A stretch of 28,881 nt of DNA, taken from NCBI GenBank assembly GCA_964615585.1, contig CAZTNS010000022.1, forward strand, positions 1 to 28,881, written 5' to 3'. A model generated the notes under the pieces. It saw only the letters and a program-made list of their open reading frames with translations. It ran no database searches and was not told the DNA's origin. The DNA comes from JAQIBY01 sp964615585. GTDB taxonomy: Bacteria; Bacteroidota; Bacteroidia; Bacteroidales; ML635J-15. Positions 16,110 to 24,294 of the stretch are shown here, piece by piece; positions within the stretch are counted from its first letter, which is position 1, and the number at the start of each line of letters is the position of its first letter. The translations under genes and the position numbers were made by a program.

Positions 16110-19100
16110 ATGAAAAGAATAGTTCTTACATTTTCTTTGATCCTGTCAGTTGTTTGCCTTTTGGGACAACCTGATATTGAATTTCAATACGAAGAAGCAT
16201 TGACTCATGACCATGCAAAATCAGTGGCTGAGATAAACAGCCTTGATGAAATTTGGGTGGGTACTTACCAGGGTATCGCACGCTATGACGGGACTACATG
16301 GACACATGAAAATAATCTTGGTGGACCTGTGAATCCCAATGCCTATCAGATTATTGAAGCAACAAACGGAAATGTATGGGCAGCCCTTGGCGGTGATGGG
16401 GTGTCAGTTTTTGACGGCCTTGGTTGGACAAATTATACAACGAATGATGGTTTGGCATCAAATAGCAATTGGGCAGTAGCTCAAGACTCATCTGGTAATA
16501 TCTGGGTGGGATCAACTGATGGTGGTGTATCCGTTTTTGATGGTAGTTCGTGGCAGGTTTATGATACGGATGATGGTTTGGTTGGTATTTCAGTTGTTGA
16601 AATATTGCCGCTTTATAATGGAGATGTCTGCCTTGGTACTGCCAACGGAATAAGTATCTGGGATGGCACTTCTTTTACCAACCTTACAGTGAATGAGGGA
16701 TTGCCTTCAAATCTTATTCGTTCATTATATCAGGATTTTAATGGCAATATTGTTGTAGGTACAAGCAGTGGAATTGGTTTTTATAACAAAGCCGAATGGA
16801 CTTATCTCAGTACAGCAGATGGTTTACCCACAAATAATATTTTGCATATCAATCAGATAAATAATGGTGACTTTCTTTTTGCAACTGATGAAGGCCTTAT
16901 TCAATACGATGGTTCTACATTTACAACTTTAACTTATGAGAACGGTTTGCCCGAAGATATTATAAAATCTTCATTTGTGGATTCTGAAAACAAAATATGG
17001 CTTGTAACAGCTTATCGTGGAGTGTCTGTTTGTGATACTTCAAATGCTTATTACAACATCCGCACAAATCATCACCTTGTGGATGATGCCATCAATACCT
17101 TACATCATTTCGATGGTGTCTTGTGGATTGGTACAGATCATGGCGCCAACGAATTTACAGGTGAATACTGGAGAACATATAACAATGACGATGGCCTCAC
17201 CGGCAATAAAGTTTTCGATATCAGTAAAGAAGCTGATACTGTATGTTTTGCCACTAATATGGGGTTGTCTAAATATTACAACCAAACTTTTGTGAATTAT
17301 ACATCTGTACAAGGGCTGGTTAGTGATACGGTCAATGCTGTGGAAATCATGGCCAATGGAACCATCTATGCCGGAACATATGCAGGGTTGATGGAAGTTT
17401 TACCCGATGGCAGCATGGATACCATTACCATGATAGACGGCCTTGTCAACGATTCTGTTAATGATTTGCTTGAAGATGCGTCAGGCGATCTGTGGATTTC
17501 CACCCAACAAGGGATTTCTGTTTACGATGGGACAAGTTTTACCAATTACGATTCAAATGACATCGGGGGAACTGTTGTTGATGGCCTTTTTGAAGATGCC
17601 GACGGTGTCTGGGCAGGAACAGATACTACCCTGGCGGTTTTTGATGGCAGCACCTGGACTACCTATTCACATTCTTACCCGGGTTCCTCCATTGATAACA
17701 TCATTACCATGAATGCCGGAGTCTCTCTTTCTCTGCTTTACAGAAACGGGAATATTGATTCTTTTGTAAAAACCGGACCAGCGTTTAACGGAAGCAGCTA
17801 CAGCAATAAAACAGCCATTGCTAATTTTCATGATACTTATTATTTCATGGGGTCAGACAATGGTTTGATTGGTATTGACCTCAGTGTAGAATCGGACAAC
17901 ACCTTTAGCCTTTCTGACCCTGCATGTCTGAATACAGCGGATGGAAGCATCTCCATTGATGAAAATACAGATAATCCCCCTTACCAATATTCGATTGACA
18001 ATGGCCAAACCTGGTATGGCAATTCTGATTTTAATAATTTACCTTACGGACAATATCACCTTAAGGTAGAAAACATCGAGGGTGAGTTTACGTTGGATAC
18101 CACCGTTTTCCTCCATCCTCAAAACGAAATATATGCCGTGATCGGTATTGATCAAATTGATTGTAACGGGCAAAACAATGGTGTAATTGAATTATTTATG
18201 GATGACCCGTCCTATTCTTATGATTGGAGTGATGGTGGCAGTGGTTTGCTCAGAGAAAGCCTTTCTGCTGATACCTACGAAGTAACAGTTGATGACGGCG
18301 TATGTACCATGACCCGAAACAATACCATCGTTGAACCGGAAGCCATTGTTTTATCGGCTGTGACAACGGATGTTGATTGTTATGGTGATACAACCGGTAC
18401 GATTGACTTAACCATATCAGGCGGAACGCCTCCACTGGAAGTTTTGTGGTCAAACGGAGAGGAAACAGAAGACCTTGCAAACTTGACGGCAAATGACTAT
18501 ACAGTAACCGTTACGGATGGCAATGCTTGCCAGGAAACATTGACTGAAACCATATTGCAACCGGCACAAGCTTTAGAGGTAAATGAAACCATTGTGGATA
18601 TTGAATGTTATGGAGATTCCGATGGCGAAATTCAACTTGCCATTTCAGGTGGTACACCTGATTATGACATAGACTGGGATACCGGTGATTCAACTGAAAT
18701 GCTGACTGGTTTAACACCGGGAGATTATTCAGTAACTGTTACAGATGAAAATGGTTGTAGTACAACGGAATCATACAATTTGATTTCTCCTCCTGTATTT
18801 GAATTTACGGTAATTGATCCCGAAGACGTGTTGTGCCATGGTGATACCACAGGCAGTATTGCTGCAGGGGCTTCCGGTGGCACGGGAACCTTGTCGTACG
18901 AATGGACGCTTGATGGAGAACCCGGTGTTTACAGTACCAATCCAAATATTGACGACCTGGGGGTAGGGGATTATTCTCTGGAGGTCACTGACGAAAATGG
19001 CTGTATGATTGATACTACCCTTACCATTGAAGAACCCGAGCCGTTGAGTTTGTCTTTTGATGTTACACCCATTACATGCCAGGGTTATGATGACGGAAGC

Positions 19101-20579
19101 ATTGCAGCTATTCCAGAAGGAGGAACACCACCCTACATTGAATACCTGTGGACCTATGAGGGGAACATTGTTGATGTGGATTCCATAATTTCAGGTTGTG
19201 AACCCGGGTGGTATTACATTGATATCAAAGATGCCCACTATTGTGAGATATCTGATTCAGTAGAAATCACAGATCCTGATGAACATACCATTGAAATTAA
19301 TGTTACAGACATGCCATGCCACGGAGCTGAAGAAGGCGAAATTGAAGTGATCGTTGACGGAGGGACGGCAACAGGCTTGTCCTACCAGTGGTCAAATGGT
19401 GCCGGCGATACACCGGTGGCCACAAACTTAGGTCCCGACGAGTATTTTGTGACAATAACTGACGATCTTGGTTGTGAGATGTATGAATCTGCTATTGTAG
19501 AAGAACCTCCACTTGAAGAACTTGGTGCTTTTGATGATAGTGGCGTAGCCTGGTTATGTTCAGGTGAGAGTACAACGATTGATGCAGGTAGTGGATATGC
19601 ATCATATTCATGGAATACAGGGGAAACATCACAAACCATTGATGTAAGTTCCGAAGATGTTTATCACGTATTTGTTGTTGATACGGATGACTGTGAATAT
19701 GGAGATACGGTAGAAGTCATGTTATCTTATCCTTACGATGATGACGATATTTGCCTTGCAACCGTTAATGAAGATAATCATGTGGAACTGATCTGGAATA
19801 AAACAGACAATGTAGGCACATCCGAATACAACATTTACAAGGAAAACCCCGCTACATCCGATTTTGAATTGCTTGCCACTGTTCCATTTACAAGCCCGGG
19901 AATTTATGAGGATGCAGATTCGGATGCTGAATCCCAGGATGAAAATTATAAATTGACAGCGGTGGATACATGTGGAAATGAATCTTCCATGGGAGAACTG
20001 CATTCAAACATCACTCTGGACATTGATGCTGACCTGAACGGAGCCTGCCACCTTAACTGGGAATCTTATGAAGGCTATTTTGTTGTGTATTATTTTATCA
20101 GACGCGGAACATCACCTGATAACTTAGAAGTTGTGGATTCTGTTCTTTACAGTGATTTTGATTACGCTGAAATGAATCCGGACTCAGATGGGGTTTATTA
20201 TCAGATCATGGTAAGGAAACCTGACCCGTGTCAACCAGGGGACGGAAATTCGTATAATTATGCATATTCAAATATTGTCTATTGTGACAACCTGACCGGA
20301 GTTCCAGGCATTGCTTATGGGAATCTGAATGTGTATCCCAATCCTTTCGATGACATAATAAACATTGATGCTTACCTGAAAATTGAATCGGATATTACCA
20401 TCCGCCTGTGGAACAGTGTGGGACAAAAAGTATATGAACAAGAGGTGGGTAACTTGAAGGCCGGAGAACATCACCTTGTGCTGTCAGAGTTTTCAGATTC
20501 AGCATTGGTGCCGGGATTGTATAATCTTCAGATACATTTCGGAGATGACATGTATCAGCAAAAGCTTGTGAAATATTGA
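16110..20579 (+). CDS. Giant T9SS type A cargo: beta-propeller plus SprB repeats
   Basis: About 1,489 residues from the ATG at 16110, which gives a signal peptide (MKRIVLTFSLILSVVCLLGQ); the upstream in-frame TTG at 16086 is rejected. Residues ~39-590 are tandem blades of the two-component-regulator propeller type (recurring IWVGT-GG-SVFDG-WT-YTT-DGL). Residues ~600-1140 hold about seven SprB-like repeats (CYGD-GTI-SGGTPPY-W-NG-YTVTVTD-NGC). An Ig-like module and FN3-like modules (about 1160-1400) follow, then the T9SS type A sorting domain (about 1406-1489, LNVYPNPFDDIINI, ending QQKLVKY). It is a likely surface-attached or released protein. Propellers of this kind usually sit in sensor kinases; here there is no membrane or kinase part. 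Ligand unknown. Confidence 0.92.
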   Translation: MKRIVLTFSLILSVVCLLGQPDIEFQYEEALTHDHAKSVAEINSLDEIWVGTYQGIARYDGTTWTHENNLGGPVNPNAYQIIEATNGNVWAALGGDGVSVFDGLGWTNYTTNDGLASNSNWAVAQDSSGNIWVGSTDGGVSVFDGSSWQVYDTDDGLVGISVVEILPLYNGDVCLGTANGISIWDGTSFTNLTVNEGLPSNLIRSLYQDFNGNIVVGTSSGIGFYNKAEWTYLSTADGLPTNNILHINQINNGDFLFATDEGLIQYDGSTFTTLTYENGLPEDIIKSSFVDSENKIWLVTAYRGVSVCDTSNAYYNIRTNHHLVDDAINTLHHFDGVLWIGTDHGANEFTGEYWRTYNNDDGLTGNKVFDISKEADTVCFATNMGLSKYYNQTFVNYTSVQGLVSDTVNAVEIMANGTIYAGTYAGLMEVLPDGSMDTITMIDGLVNDSVNDLLEDASGDLWISTQQGISVYDGTSFTNYDSNDIGGTVVDGLFEDADGVWAGTDTTLAVFDGSTWTTYSHSYPGSSIDNIITMNAGVSLSLLYRNGNIDSFVKTGPAFNGSSYSNKTAIANFHDTYYFMGSDNGLIGIDLSVESDNTFSLSDPACLNTADGSISIDENTDNPPYQYSIDNGQTWYGNSDFNNLPYGQYHLKVENIEGEFTLDTTVFLHPQNEIYAVIGIDQIDCNGQNNGVIELFMDDPSYSYDWSDGGSGLLRESLSADTYEVTVDDGVCTMTRNNTIVEPEAIVLSAVTTDVDCYGDTTGTIDLTISGGTPPLEVLWSNGEETEDLANLTANDYTVTVTDGNACQETLTETILQPAQALEVNETIVDIECYGDSDGEIQLAISGGTPDYDIDWDTGDSTEMLTGLTPGDYSVTVTDENGCSTTESYNLISPPVFEFTVIDPEDVLCHGDTTGSIAAGASGGTGTLSYEWTLDGEPGVYSTNPNIDDLGVGDYSLEVTDENGCMIDTTLTIEEPEPLSLSFDVTPITCQGYDDGSIAAIPEGGTPPYIEYLWTYEGNIVDVDSIISGCEPGWYYIDIKDAHYCEISDSVEITDPDEHTIEINVTDMPCHGAEEGEIEVIVDGGTATGLSYQWSNGAGDTPVATNLGPDEYFVTITDDLGCEMYESAIVEEPPLEELGAFDDSGVAWLCSGESTTIDAGSGYASYSWNTGETSQTIDVSSEDVYHVFVVDTDDCEYGDTVEVMLSYPYDDDDICLATVNEDNHVELIWNKTDNVGTSEYNIYKENPATSDFELLATVPFTSPGIYEDADSDAESQDENYKLTAVDTCGNESSMGELHSNITLDIDADLNGACHLNWESYEGYFVVYYFIRRGTSPDNLEVVDSVLYSDFDYAEMNPDSDGVYYQIMVRKPDPCQPGDGNSYNYAYSNIVYCDNLTGVPGIAYGNLNVYPNPFDDIINIDAYLKIESDITIRLWNSVGQKVYEQEVGNLKAGEHHLVLSEFSDSALVPGLYNLQIHFGDDMYQQKLVKY

Positions 20580-20661
20580 TTTGATGGAAACATGCATCAT
20601 TTTGGAGTGATGTTAACTTCAAGTTTTGCCATTGTAATTATAAACTGTCGATGAACTTCAA

Positions 20662-20679
20662 AACACCTGGTAAGGTGTT
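20662..20679. other. Perfect 7-bp hairpin between convergent genes
   Basis: AACACCT (20662..20668) and AGGTGTT (20673..20679) enclose a GGTA loop. It lies in the 198-bp gap between the convergent type A cargo and AlbA_2 genes, so it might help end transcription from either side. No T-tract follows on either strand, so it is not called a terminator. Confidence 0.4.
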
Positions 20680-20695
20680 GATAGCCAGTAATTAT

Positions 20696-20768
20696 AAATG
20701 ATTTATCAGGAAATAATATTGTCGTAAAATCAGTTGGTAATTTATCGCTAAGGCAGGATAACAGAAGG
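20696..20768 (+). repeat. Dispersed repeat, copy 2 (partner at 4282..4404)
   Basis: Bases 20711..20736 equal 4297..4322 exactly (26 bases), and flanking blocks also match: AAATGAT at 20696 and GCTAAGGCAGGATA at 20747. This copy lacks the TGCCAAC heptamers found in copy 1. It ends 9 bases before the 3' end of the minus-strand AlbA_2 gene. Confidence 0.7.
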
Positions 20769-20777
20769 TATAGAGAT

Positions 20778-21716
20778 TTATTCCAATTCAGGAAGGTTGA
20801 AATCTGCCGGGTTTAGCATTTTTCCCTGGTAAGTGAACATGTCCTGCAATGGAAAACTCTGACGATGTACGCCAAGGGAATGGTACAATCGTAAATGCAG
20901 GTTCCCATTGTTAAAACATTCAACGCTGTCAGAGGTTACTCTGAAGGTAAAATCCAGCATCATGTTGATTTCACTCCCAAAAACAGGTTGTCTTCCGGCA
21001 AATGAAAACACCACGTCTTTGCCCTCATGATGTGAAAAGTGGTTGGTAAGGCTGCTGTTTTCTTCATACAATCTAGCAGGCATGATAATTTCCATTTTAT
21101 AATCTTTTTCAATGGCATCGCCGACATTGCGAATAAGCACCTTTGGATAAAACCTGACAATCGAAAATTTTCCATTTTTCATCTCAGGTACTCCCTGCGT
21201 ATTGTAAATGCTGTATATTTCAAGCTGTTTGTTTGTGGTTTTATGATGCAATGCACTCACGGCTTCAGAATCCAGTTTATTTACTTTATGATTTTCAAAC
21301 CCGTAATACCTGTAATCTGAATACATATAGACGCGCTTTCCTGTTGGAATGGAAATCACGACGCAAAATGATTCAGGTTTTACTTCTATGGTTTTGATGT
21401 TTATTCCATGTGGAAAAGGATTGATGTTGGCTATCAGCAGATGGTGCATCAAAGCAACATCAGGTTCGAAATTGATTGGCAAAAAATCTTTTGCTCTATG
21501 CCGCGAGGTTTTGATCCCGATTACAATAATACCTCCACCACTGTTTGCCATAGCCGAAACTGTCTTTGCCAGTCTGGTTAAATGTTTTTCATCCTGGGAG
21601 AATTTATCTCCATCCATGAAGTACAGATGCTGATGTGCCGGGATCCGGTTTATTACCAGATGCTCCAGATCTGATAATGTAATACCATTTTCTTTTGTAT
21701 GATAAAACCATTCCAT
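20778..21716 (-). CDS. AlbA_2 (Schlafen-type) nucleic-acid-binding domain protein
   Basis: 312 residues. The N-terminal ~130 residues match the divergent AlbA (AlbA_2, Schlafen-group) domain: a region ending in KTVSAMANSGGGIIVIGI (about residues 50-67) with the typical A-NS-GG-I-IG core, followed by strands VVISIPTGKRVYMYSDYRYYGF like the family's substrate-contact strand. AlbA_2 proteins bind nucleic acids and some act in defence or as regulators. The C-terminal ~150 residues are beta-rich and unassigned; no helicase, GHKL ATPase or winged-helix motif is visible, so it is shorter than the common AlbA_2-HATPase regulators. It stands alone on the minus strand, convergent to the type A cargo. 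The palindrome TGCAAATTTGCA (21720..21731) sits just upstream of its start. Confidence 0.82.
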   Translation of the reverse strand: MEWFYHTKENGITLSDLEHLVINRIPAHQHLYFMDGDKFSQDEKHLTRLAKTVSAMANSGGGIIVIGIKTSRHRAKDFLPINFEPDVALMHHLLIANINPFPHGINIKTIEVKPESFCVVISIPTGKRVYMYSDYRYYGFENHKVNKLDSEAVSALHHKTTNKQLEIYSIYNTQGVPEMKNGKFSIVRFYPKVLIRNVGDAIEKDYKMEIIMPARLYEENSSLTNHFSHHEGKDVVFSFAGRQPVFGSEINMMLDFTFRVTSDSVECFNNGNLHLRLYHSLGVHRQSFPLQDMFTYQGKMLNPADFNLPELE

Positions 21717-21873
21717 GCATGCAAATTTGCAAAAAAAATTCCATTAATTAAACCAATATTTTAAATCCGAAAGTGGATCCTGCAATGCGGGCTGAAGTGC
21801 ATGACAGATGCGGGAAGCGAAGAATATGTACCATACATGTAGCCGTTGCTACGGTGTAGATTGCAATGTTGAT

Positions 21874-21897
21874 CCCCGATACACTGCGCCCCGATAC
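21874..21897 (+). repeat. CCCCGATAC direct repeat
   Basis: Two exact copies of CCCCGATAC (21874..21882 and 21889..21897) are separated by ACTGCG, giving a 15-base period. They are in non-coding DNA upstream of the SpmAB-like gene, too far from its start (over 250 bases) to be an obvious operator. Confidence 0.5.
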
Positions 21898-22136
21898 GCT
21901 TTGCTACGGAGTAAACTACAGGGTAAACATTTCCGCAAATGGCATGCAATTCATACCTGCAGTAGTAAATTATGTTTAGACTGTGATCAGCACATCGTTT
22001 GTAGCTTGAAGCTAATATCCCAGATTGGACATGTTGCTGACCACAGCTCAAAACTTCCAGCACTTCTTCTCAACTATAAACAATTCCCTGTGAACAAAAA
22101 GTAATCAGGAGCCATAATGAGTTTCAATTAATGTTT

Positions 22137-22144
22137 TATTTTGC
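22137..22144 (+). promoter_or_regulatory. -7-like box abutting the start at 22149
   Basis: TATTTTGC at 22137..22144 is the same 8-base string found before tatD (4430..4437), and it ends 4 bases before the ATG at 22149. This favours that ATG over the one at 22131, which lies upstream of the box. If it is a true -7 element the mRNA is leaderless or nearly so. Confidence 0.4.
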
Positions 22145-22148
22145 CACT

Positions 22149-23381
22149 ATGGTTTTGAATTATATATGGGTGGCTTTTTTTCTGATTGCCTTTGTAGTCG
22201 CATTGGCGAAACTCATTTTTCTGGGCGACACAGCTGTTTTTACAGATATGGTCAATGCCACTTTTGAAAATGCAGAATTGGGATTTACACTATCACTTGG
22301 ACTAACCGGAGTGATGACCTTATGGCTGGGGCTGATGAAGGTTGGGGAAAAAGGGGGTGTCATCAACCTGATGTCCAAGGTCATCAGCCCGTTGTTTACA
22401 AAACTTTTTCCCGAGATTCCAAAAAATCATATTGTCAATGGCAGCATTGTGATGAACCTGGCCGCCAATATGCTTGGTCTGGACAATGCTGCCACGCCAC
22501 TTGGATTAAAAGCCATGACACAGTTGCAGGAGCTAAATCACAATAAAAAGCGGGCATCCAATGCCATGATCATGTTTCTTGTGCTTAACACAAGCGGACT
22601 TACTATTATCCCCATATCTGTGATGGTATATCGAGCACAAATGGGTGCTGCCAATCCGGCGGATGTTTTTCTGCCCATACTGCTGGTTACTTTTTTTTCT
22701 ACGCTGGCAGGTATCATTGCCGTTTCAGTTTTTCAACGTATAAATCTGTTGAACAGAATAATACTCCTGTTTCTTGGGGGCATGTCTCTGCTTATTGCCG
22801 GAATAATATATGGTTTTTCTCAATTAGATCCGGAAATGGCTAATGTTGTTTCCACTGTCGTGGGGAACCTGATATTGTTTACAATCATTATCCTGTTCAT
22901 TACATTGGCAGTACGAAAACGGGTTAATGTGTATGATACATTCATTGAAGGGGCAAAAGAGGGATTTAAAGTGGCGGTTAAGATTATTCCTTATCTTGTA
23001 GCAATACTTGTTGCTATTGGTGTTTTTCGTACATCCGGGGCCATGGAATTTATCATTTCAGGACTCGAATATGGCGTTGCTGCTTTGGGTTTGAATACCG
23101 ATTTTGTGCCATCTTTGCCAACAGCTTTTATGAAACCGTTAAGCGGGAGCGGAGCCCGTGGTTTGATGGTGGAAGCAATGGATATTCATGGGGTTGACAG
23201 TTTTGTCGGAAGGTTGTCTTGTATGTTTCAGGGAGCCACCGATACAACATTCTATATCATTGCCGTATATTTTGGTTCTGTTGGTGTAAGATATACACGA
23301 CATGCTGTTACGGCCGGCCTGATTGCCGATTTGGCAGGCATCATTGCTGCTGTTTTACTGGGGTATCTTTTTTTCCATTGA
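22149..23381 (+). CDS. Nucleoside-recognition (Gate) domain membrane protein, SpmA/SpmB fusion type
   Basis: 410 residues, polytopic inner-membrane protein with about eight to ten hydrophobic segments. Two Gate (nucleoside recognition) domains are visible: an SpmA-like half (about residues 40-150, GLMKVGEKGGVINLMSK, MNLAANMLGLDNAATPLGLK) and an SpmB-like half (about 265-375, MKPLSGSGARGLMVEAM, QGATDTTFYIIAVYFGSVG). In Bacillus, SpmA and SpmB are separate proteins needed for spore core dehydration. Non-sporulating Bacteroidota carry fused forms whose role is not established; a solute or ion transport function is an inference. The start at 22149 (MVLNYIW) is preferred over 22131. The gene is flanked by long non-coding stretches and appears monocistronic. 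Confidence 0.88.
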   Translation: MVLNYIWVAFFLIAFVVALAKLIFLGDTAVFTDMVNATFENAELGFTLSLGLTGVMTLWLGLMKVGEKGGVINLMSKVISPLFTKLFPEIPKNHIVNGSIVMNLAANMLGLDNAATPLGLKAMTQLQELNHNKKRASNAMIMFLVLNTSGLTIIPISVMVYRAQMGAANPADVFLPILLVTFFSTLAGIIAVSVFQRINLLNRIILLFLGGMSLLIAGIIYGFSQLDPEMANVVSTVVGNLILFTIIILFITLAVRKRVNVYDTFIEGAKEGFKVAVKIIPYLVAILVAIGVFRTSGAMEFIISGLEYGVAALGLNTDFVPSLPTAFMKPLSGSGARGLMVEAMDIHGVDSFVGRLSCMFQGATDTTFYIIAVYFGSVGVRYTRHAVTAGLIADLAGIIAAVLLGYLFFH

Positions 23382-23444
23382 TGAACCGTTTTTGTGTTTG
23401 TTCATAATGCAGGGGTGACTTTTTCAGAATATCCTGAAGCATGA

Positions 23445-23762
23445 TATTAAATTGCAATGAACGGAGTTGTAATGCTACGTGCTGAGCCTGCCAAAGTAAG
23501 CCTGCGAATGGTGAATGGCTGTTAGTTTAATGGTTAAAGATATAGTGTACGATGTAAACTTAGGTTCTGCTGAAAACTAAATGGAAATATGGTTTTTTGC
23601 GAAAAGTTGCAAAAACACATGCTAAAAAGGTGTGTGTGAAGGCATTTGTACCACGGATTTTACCCATGGTTACCCATGTTTGACCTACTTCGGCAGGCTC
23701 AGCACACCGCCTTTCGGGGTCGGTAAGGTGCAGCCGCAACTCATGTTGGATTGCATTTAATA
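23445..23762. repeat. Nested inverted-repeat element, about 318 bp
   Basis: Outer arms: TATTAAATTGCAAT (23445..23458) opposite ATTGCATTTAATA (23750..23762), then AGTTG (23465..23469) opposite CAACT (23737..23741). Inner arms: GTGCTGAGCCTGCCAAAGTA (23479..23498) opposite the complementary string at 23686..23705 with one mismatch. The right arm carries about 25 extra bases between the outer and inner blocks, so the left arm looks partly deleted. The 187-base centre is non-coding. This could be two inverted copies of one repeat or the termini of a small non-autonomous element. Confidence 0.7.
23560..23576 (-). repeat. 17-bp dispersed repeat, copy 2 (inverted copy at 77..93)
   Basis: This is the exact reverse complement of 77..93. 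It lies in the centre of the inverted-repeat element 23445..23762, which suggests that the start of the window may hold a remnant of a related element. Confidence 0.5.
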
Positions 23763-23868
23763 GGCAGGGAACAATATGTGTATCTGGAAACGAAGCCTGA
23801 AGGCGATGTCCTGCGATGTACTGAGCGCAGCCGAAGTGAGCGATGTCGAAGCGGCTTCAACACGAATA

Positions 23869-23889
23869 ACCACCGGTGAAACCGGTGGT
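23869..23889. repeat. Perfect 9-bp hairpin with GAA loop
   Basis: ACCACCGGT (23869..23877) and ACCGGTGGT (23881..23889) form a perfect stem with a three-base GAA loop. It is GC-rich in an AT-rich surrounding and has no T-tail. With the next hairpin it resembles REP-type paired hairpins. Confidence 0.7.
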
Positions 23890-23906
23890 GTGTGCCACGA
23901 ACGGGA

Positions 23907-23929
23907 TATCAAGCCTGAAGGGCTTGATA
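23907..23929. repeat. Second perfect 9-bp hairpin
   Basis: TATCAAGCC (23907..23915) and GGCTTGATA (23921..23929) form a perfect stem with a TGAAG loop, 17 bases after the first hairpin. The pair lies about 365 bases upstream of the porin start. Confidence 0.7.
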
Positions 23930-24207
23930 AAAGTAACTCCAAACTATTTACATCCGGAAAAACCATGGCTAATCGCTAAAAAGCATAAGATAATTACTAA
24001 CCAATATTAATTTATATATAAAGTAGTCATCTATTGAAATGGCAGTAGAACCAATAAACTTTATTTCTAAAGGTAATAAATTATTGATGTTTAATTGAAA
24101 ATTAATATACTTATAACTATATACTTTCAATGACCTAAATGTAAGTAAAGTAGAAAATATTATTAAGTATATATTTATGTTTTGCAGTGAAAATTAAAAT
24201 TTACACA

Positions 24208-24241
24208 TTTGTATTCTCTGAGAATTATTAAACATATTTTG
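24208..24241 (+). promoter_or_regulatory. Candidate promoter of the porin-proVWX operon
   Basis: TTTG at 24208..24211 and TATTTTG at 24235..24241 resemble the -33 and -7 elements with a 23-base spacer; the -7 box is one base short of consensus. It lies 53 bases upstream of the porin ATG at 24295. No other box in the region fits better. Confidence 0.4.
24213..24225. promoter_or_regulatory. 13-bp palindrome inside the porin promoter spacer
   Basis: ATTCTC-T-GAGAAT is a perfect inverted repeat with a one-base centre, placed between the proposed -33 and -7 boxes. A dimeric repressor bound here would block the promoter. No matching regulator gene is in the window, so the operator role is an inference from position. 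Confidence 0.4.
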
Positions 24242-24294
24242 ACATGAGTGGTTAGATTAATATATTATAATAGTTTAAATTTAAATGAAATTTT

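Larger units (their letters stand above)
21717..22148. other. 432-bp non-coding stretch between divergent genes
   Basis: No credible gene; the open frames on both strands are cysteine- and histidine-rich shadows without family resemblance. Contents: palindrome TGCAAATTTGCA at 21720..21731, a GTAGC/GCTAC hairpin with a CGTT loop at about 21839..21852, and a direct repeat CCCCGATAC at 21874..21882 and 21889..21897. GC-rich strings like CCCCGATACGCTTTGCTACGG look like decayed repeat elements rather than promoter DNA. Confidence 0.55.
23382..24294. other. 913-bp non-coding region with repeats, ending in the porin promoter
   Basis: No gene is supported. In order: a nested inverted-repeat element (23445..23762) with a copy of the 17-bp repeat inside it (23560..23576), a tandem TACCCATG decamer (23661..23680), a GTACTGAGCGCAGCCGAAGTG string (about 23817) of a type I recall as a dispersed repeat in Bacteroidota, two GC-rich hairpins (23869..23889 and 23907..23929), then about 290 bases of very AT-rich DNA with a candidate promoter for the porin operon. 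Confidence 0.65.

Noticed and set aside
16110..20579. Hybrid two-component system sensor, suggested by the propeller repeats
   Set aside because: There is no transmembrane helix, histidine kinase, receiver or DNA-binding domain, and the C-terminus is a T9SS type A sorting signal.
21761..22104. Overlapping open frames on both strands upstream of the SpmAB-like gene
   Set aside because: Both products are unusually rich in Cys and His, overlap each other, have no recognisable domain, and the region contains direct repeats and a hairpin.
23640..23930. CRISPR array or insertion sequence, considered because of the repeats
   Set aside because: The repeats are not evenly spaced direct repeats with unique spacers, and no cas or transposase gene is present in the window.
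23776..23979. Open frame of 67 codons in the repeat region
   Set aside because: It runs through two perfect hairpins and a dispersed-repeat string; the reading frame is explained by those repeats rather than by a gene.
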